A DNA stretch of 25,023 nucleotides from Bacteroidales bacterium UBA1253 (lineage in GTDB: Bacteria > Bacteroidota > Bacteroidia > Bacteroidales > Paludibacteraceae): NCBI GenBank assembly GCA_002308815.1, contig DBVX01000088.1:14747-39769 (forward strand), read 5' to 3'. The notes beneath the pieces are model-generated. The model ran no database searches. It worked only from the letters and a program-made list of their open reading frames with translations, and was not told the DNA's origin. Shown here one piece after another: positions 23,492 through 25,023 of the stretch; position 1 is the first letter of the stretch; the number at the start of each line of letters is the position of its first letter. The position numbers and the translations under genes were made by a program.

Positions 23492-23809
23492 ATGTACGCA
23501 ATTGTAAACATGCTCGGCCAGCAATTCAAAGTAGAGGCGGGCAAGAAACTGTTCATCCATCGTATGGATACCGAGAAGGGAGCAACGGTGGAATTCAACG
23601 AAGTGCTGCTCATTGACAACGAAGGGAACGTGACCGTAGGCACTCCAACCGTTCAGGGCGCGAAAGTGGTATGCGAGGTACTGGACAACGAGTGCCGTGG
23701 CGAGAAGATTTTGGTCTTCCACAAGAAACGCCGCAAAGGGTATCGCAAACTCAACGGCCACCGTCAGGATCTGACCAACGTCATCGTAAAGGAAATCGTG
23801 GTGGCATAA
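23492..23809 (+). CDS. rplU: 50S ribosomal protein L21
   Basis: The 105-residue protein binds 23S rRNA in the large subunit. [25 protein letters not shown] corresponds to the usual N-terminal Y-A-I-I-x-x-G-G-K-Q-Y-x-V pattern, with GQQFKV in place of the common GKQYKV. The signature [21 protein letters not shown] matches the strongly conserved L21 segment (F-K-x-K-x-R-K-x-Y-R-R-x-x-G-H-R-Q). Length is normal. It is the first gene of the rplU-rpmA-serS unit, with rpmA 36 bp downstream. Confidence 0.96.
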   Translation: MYAIVNMLGQQFKVEAGKKLFIHRMDTEKGATVEFNEVLLIDNEGNVTVGTPTVQGAKVVCEVLDNECRGEKILVFHKKRRKGYRKLNGHRQDLTNVIVKEIVVA

Positions 23810-23845
23810 GCAAACAATCATCCAAACATCTAAACACACAACATT

Positions 23846-24106
23846 ATGGCACATAAGAAAGGTGTCGGTAGTTCGAAGAACGGCCGTGAATCGGAAAGCA
23901 AACGTTTAGGCGTTAAGATATTTGGCGGGCAAATGGCGAAAGCCGGCAATATCATCGTCCGTCAGCGTGGCACAGTGCACAATCCCGGAGAGAACATGGG
24001 CATGGGAAGCGACCATACGCTCTACGCCCTTACCGACGGTATCGTGACCTTCACCCGCAAACGCAACAACAAGTCGTTTGTAAGTATCCAACCCGTACAA
24101 GGATAA
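23846..24106 (+). CDS. rpmA: 50S ribosomal protein L27
   Basis: This 86-residue protein sits near the peptidyl transferase centre. It begins [22 protein letters not shown], the typical form for bacteria whose L27 is not made with a cleaved N-terminal extension. It continues with the conserved [29 protein letters not shown] block. Pairing with rplU is nearly universal. Its stop is three bases before the serS start. Confidence 0.97.
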   Translation: MAHKKGVGSSKNGRESESKRLGVKIFGGQMAKAGNIIVRQRGTVHNPGENMGMGSDHTLYALTDGIVTFTRKRNNKSFVSIQPVQG

Positions 24107-24109
24107 AAT

Positions 24110-25023
24110 ATGCTTACAATCCGTCAAATCCTTGCCGACAAGGAGGCCATCATTGCCGGTTTGGAGAAGAAACATTTCAATAACGCTCGCGAGGTCATCG
24201 GGAGCGTTATTGCTATTGACCAGCAGCGCAAGTCCGCACAGCAGAGGAAAGACAACGCCTCGCAGCAGATGAACGCGCTGTCGAAGTCAATCGGCGCGCT
24301 GATGGCAAAAGGAGAACGCGCGAAAGCCGAAGAAGTGAAAACCCAGACGGCGCAGCTCAAGGAGGATATACGAGCTTACGAGAGCGAGATGGCGCAGGCG
24401 GAGGAACAGCAGCGCAACCTGCTGCTCGCCATCCCCAATGTTCCGTATCCCATTGTTCCCGATGGTGCGACGGCGGATGACAACCTTGCCGTGAAGGCCG
24501 GAGGATGGAAGATAGGCAACGGACTTGAGGCTCTCTGTCAGGACAACGATCACGCTTTTGCGGCAGAAGGGGCTTCCATCGCTTTGCGTGACTGGAAGGA
24601 TTCTTACAATCCGCGGGCACAATCCGAACTGCTTCCGCACTGGGAATTGGCGAAACGCTATCATCTGATAGACTTTGACCTCGGTGTGAAGATTTCCGGA
24701 GCAGGCTTCCCTGTCTATACGGGACAAGGCGCACACCTGCAGCGCGCGCTCATTCAGTTCTTCCTGGACGAAGCCACTAAAGCGGGTTATACGGAGATTA
24801 TGCCTCCCACGGTGGTGAACGCCGCATCAGGGTACGGTACGGGACAACTGCCGGACAAGGAAGGGCAGATGTACCATGCCGAGGTGGACGACCTCTACCT
24901 TATCCCCACAGCCGAAGTGCCCGTGACGAACCTCTACCGCGACGAGATAGTGGATGAGAAGCAGTTGCCAATCAAGATGTGCGCCTACACGGAGTGTTTC
25001 CGCCGCGAGGCTGGCAGTTACGG
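24110..25023 (+). CDS. serS: Seryl-tRNA synthetase, N-terminal two thirds
   Basis: The frame is open from the ATG at 24110 to the window end, giving 304 complete codons; the full enzyme is usually about 425. It charges tRNA-Ser with serine using ATP. Residues about 1-105 form the antiparallel coiled-coil arm that contacts the tRNA (MLTIRQILADKEAIIAGLEKK start, then long charged helices). NLLLAIPNVPYPIVPDG begins the catalytic core. Later come the class II motif 1 region (EIMPPTVVNAASGYGTGQLP), the serine-site segment LIPTAEVPVTNLY and motif 2 (TECFRREAGSYG), where the sequence stops. serS following rplU-rpmA is usual in Bacteroidota. Confidence 0.96.
   Translation, partial: MLTIRQILADKEAIIAGLEKKHFNNAREVIGSVIAIDQQRKSAQQRKDNASQQMNALSKSIGALMAKGERAKAEEVKTQTAQLKEDIRAYESEMAQAEEQQRNLLLAIPNVPYPIVPDGATADDNLAVKAGGWKIGNGLEALCQDNDHAFAAEGASIALRDWKDSYNPRAQSELLPHWELAKRYHLIDFDLGVKISGAGFPVYTGQGAHLQRALIQFFLDEATKAGYTEIMPPTVVNAASGYGTGQLPDKEGQMYHAEVDDLYLIPTAEVPVTNLYRDEIVDEKQLPIKMCAYTECFRREAGSY

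Overview
The window looks like chromosomal DNA from a member of the Bacteroidales (phylum Bacteroidota). The evidence is several -7 boxes of the TAnnTTTG type, a type IX secretion (T9SS) sorting domain on a very large surface protein, DUF6048, DUF5074 and acyloxyacyl-hydrolase family proteins, and the rplU-rpmA-serS gene order. Base composition is moderate and even, and I see no insertion sequence, tRNA, rRNA, CRISPR array or phage gene.

Region 1 (1-6862, + strand) is a tight run of eight co-directional genes: a caspase-like peptidase cut by the window edge, an ECF sigma factor, a one-TM anti-sigma-like protein with periplasmic TPR-like helices, an LPP20-like exported protein, a DUF4384 exported protein, an exported SUMF1/FGE-fold protein lacking one catalytic cysteine, a second exported caspase-like peptidase with a visible His/Cys dyad, and an exported transglutaminase-like protein with a Cys-His-Asp triad. 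This is the best candidate for an undescribed system. It looks like an envelope protease module wired to its own transcription switch.

Region 2 (6834-7992, - strand) is a two-gene unit, a one-TM membrane protein and a DUF6048 protein, whose reading frames overlap at a GTG start. Region 3 (8066-12759, + strand) is a probable housekeeping operon: yicC, gmk, a PagL-like lipid A deacylase, a response regulator whose receiver has lost most of its phosphorylation site, smpB and tsaC. Region 4 (12804-17236, + strand) holds two tandem paralogous exported metallophosphoesterases. The second has gained five InlB-type repeats, and the unit ends in a near-perfect bidirectional terminator.

Region 5 (17250-23175, - strand) is a two-gene unit under a good Bacteroidota promoter: a 1572-residue T9SS-secreted protein built of about a dozen cysteine-containing repeats, followed immediately (TAAATG) by a DUF5074/YncE-like beta-propeller lipoprotein. 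Region 6 (23355-25023, + strand) is rplU-rpmA-serS with its own promoter and a possible structured leader; serS runs off the window.

The genes therefore fall into a core-metabolism/translation framework (regions 3 and 6) interspersed with three envelope or surface modules (regions 1, 4 and 5).
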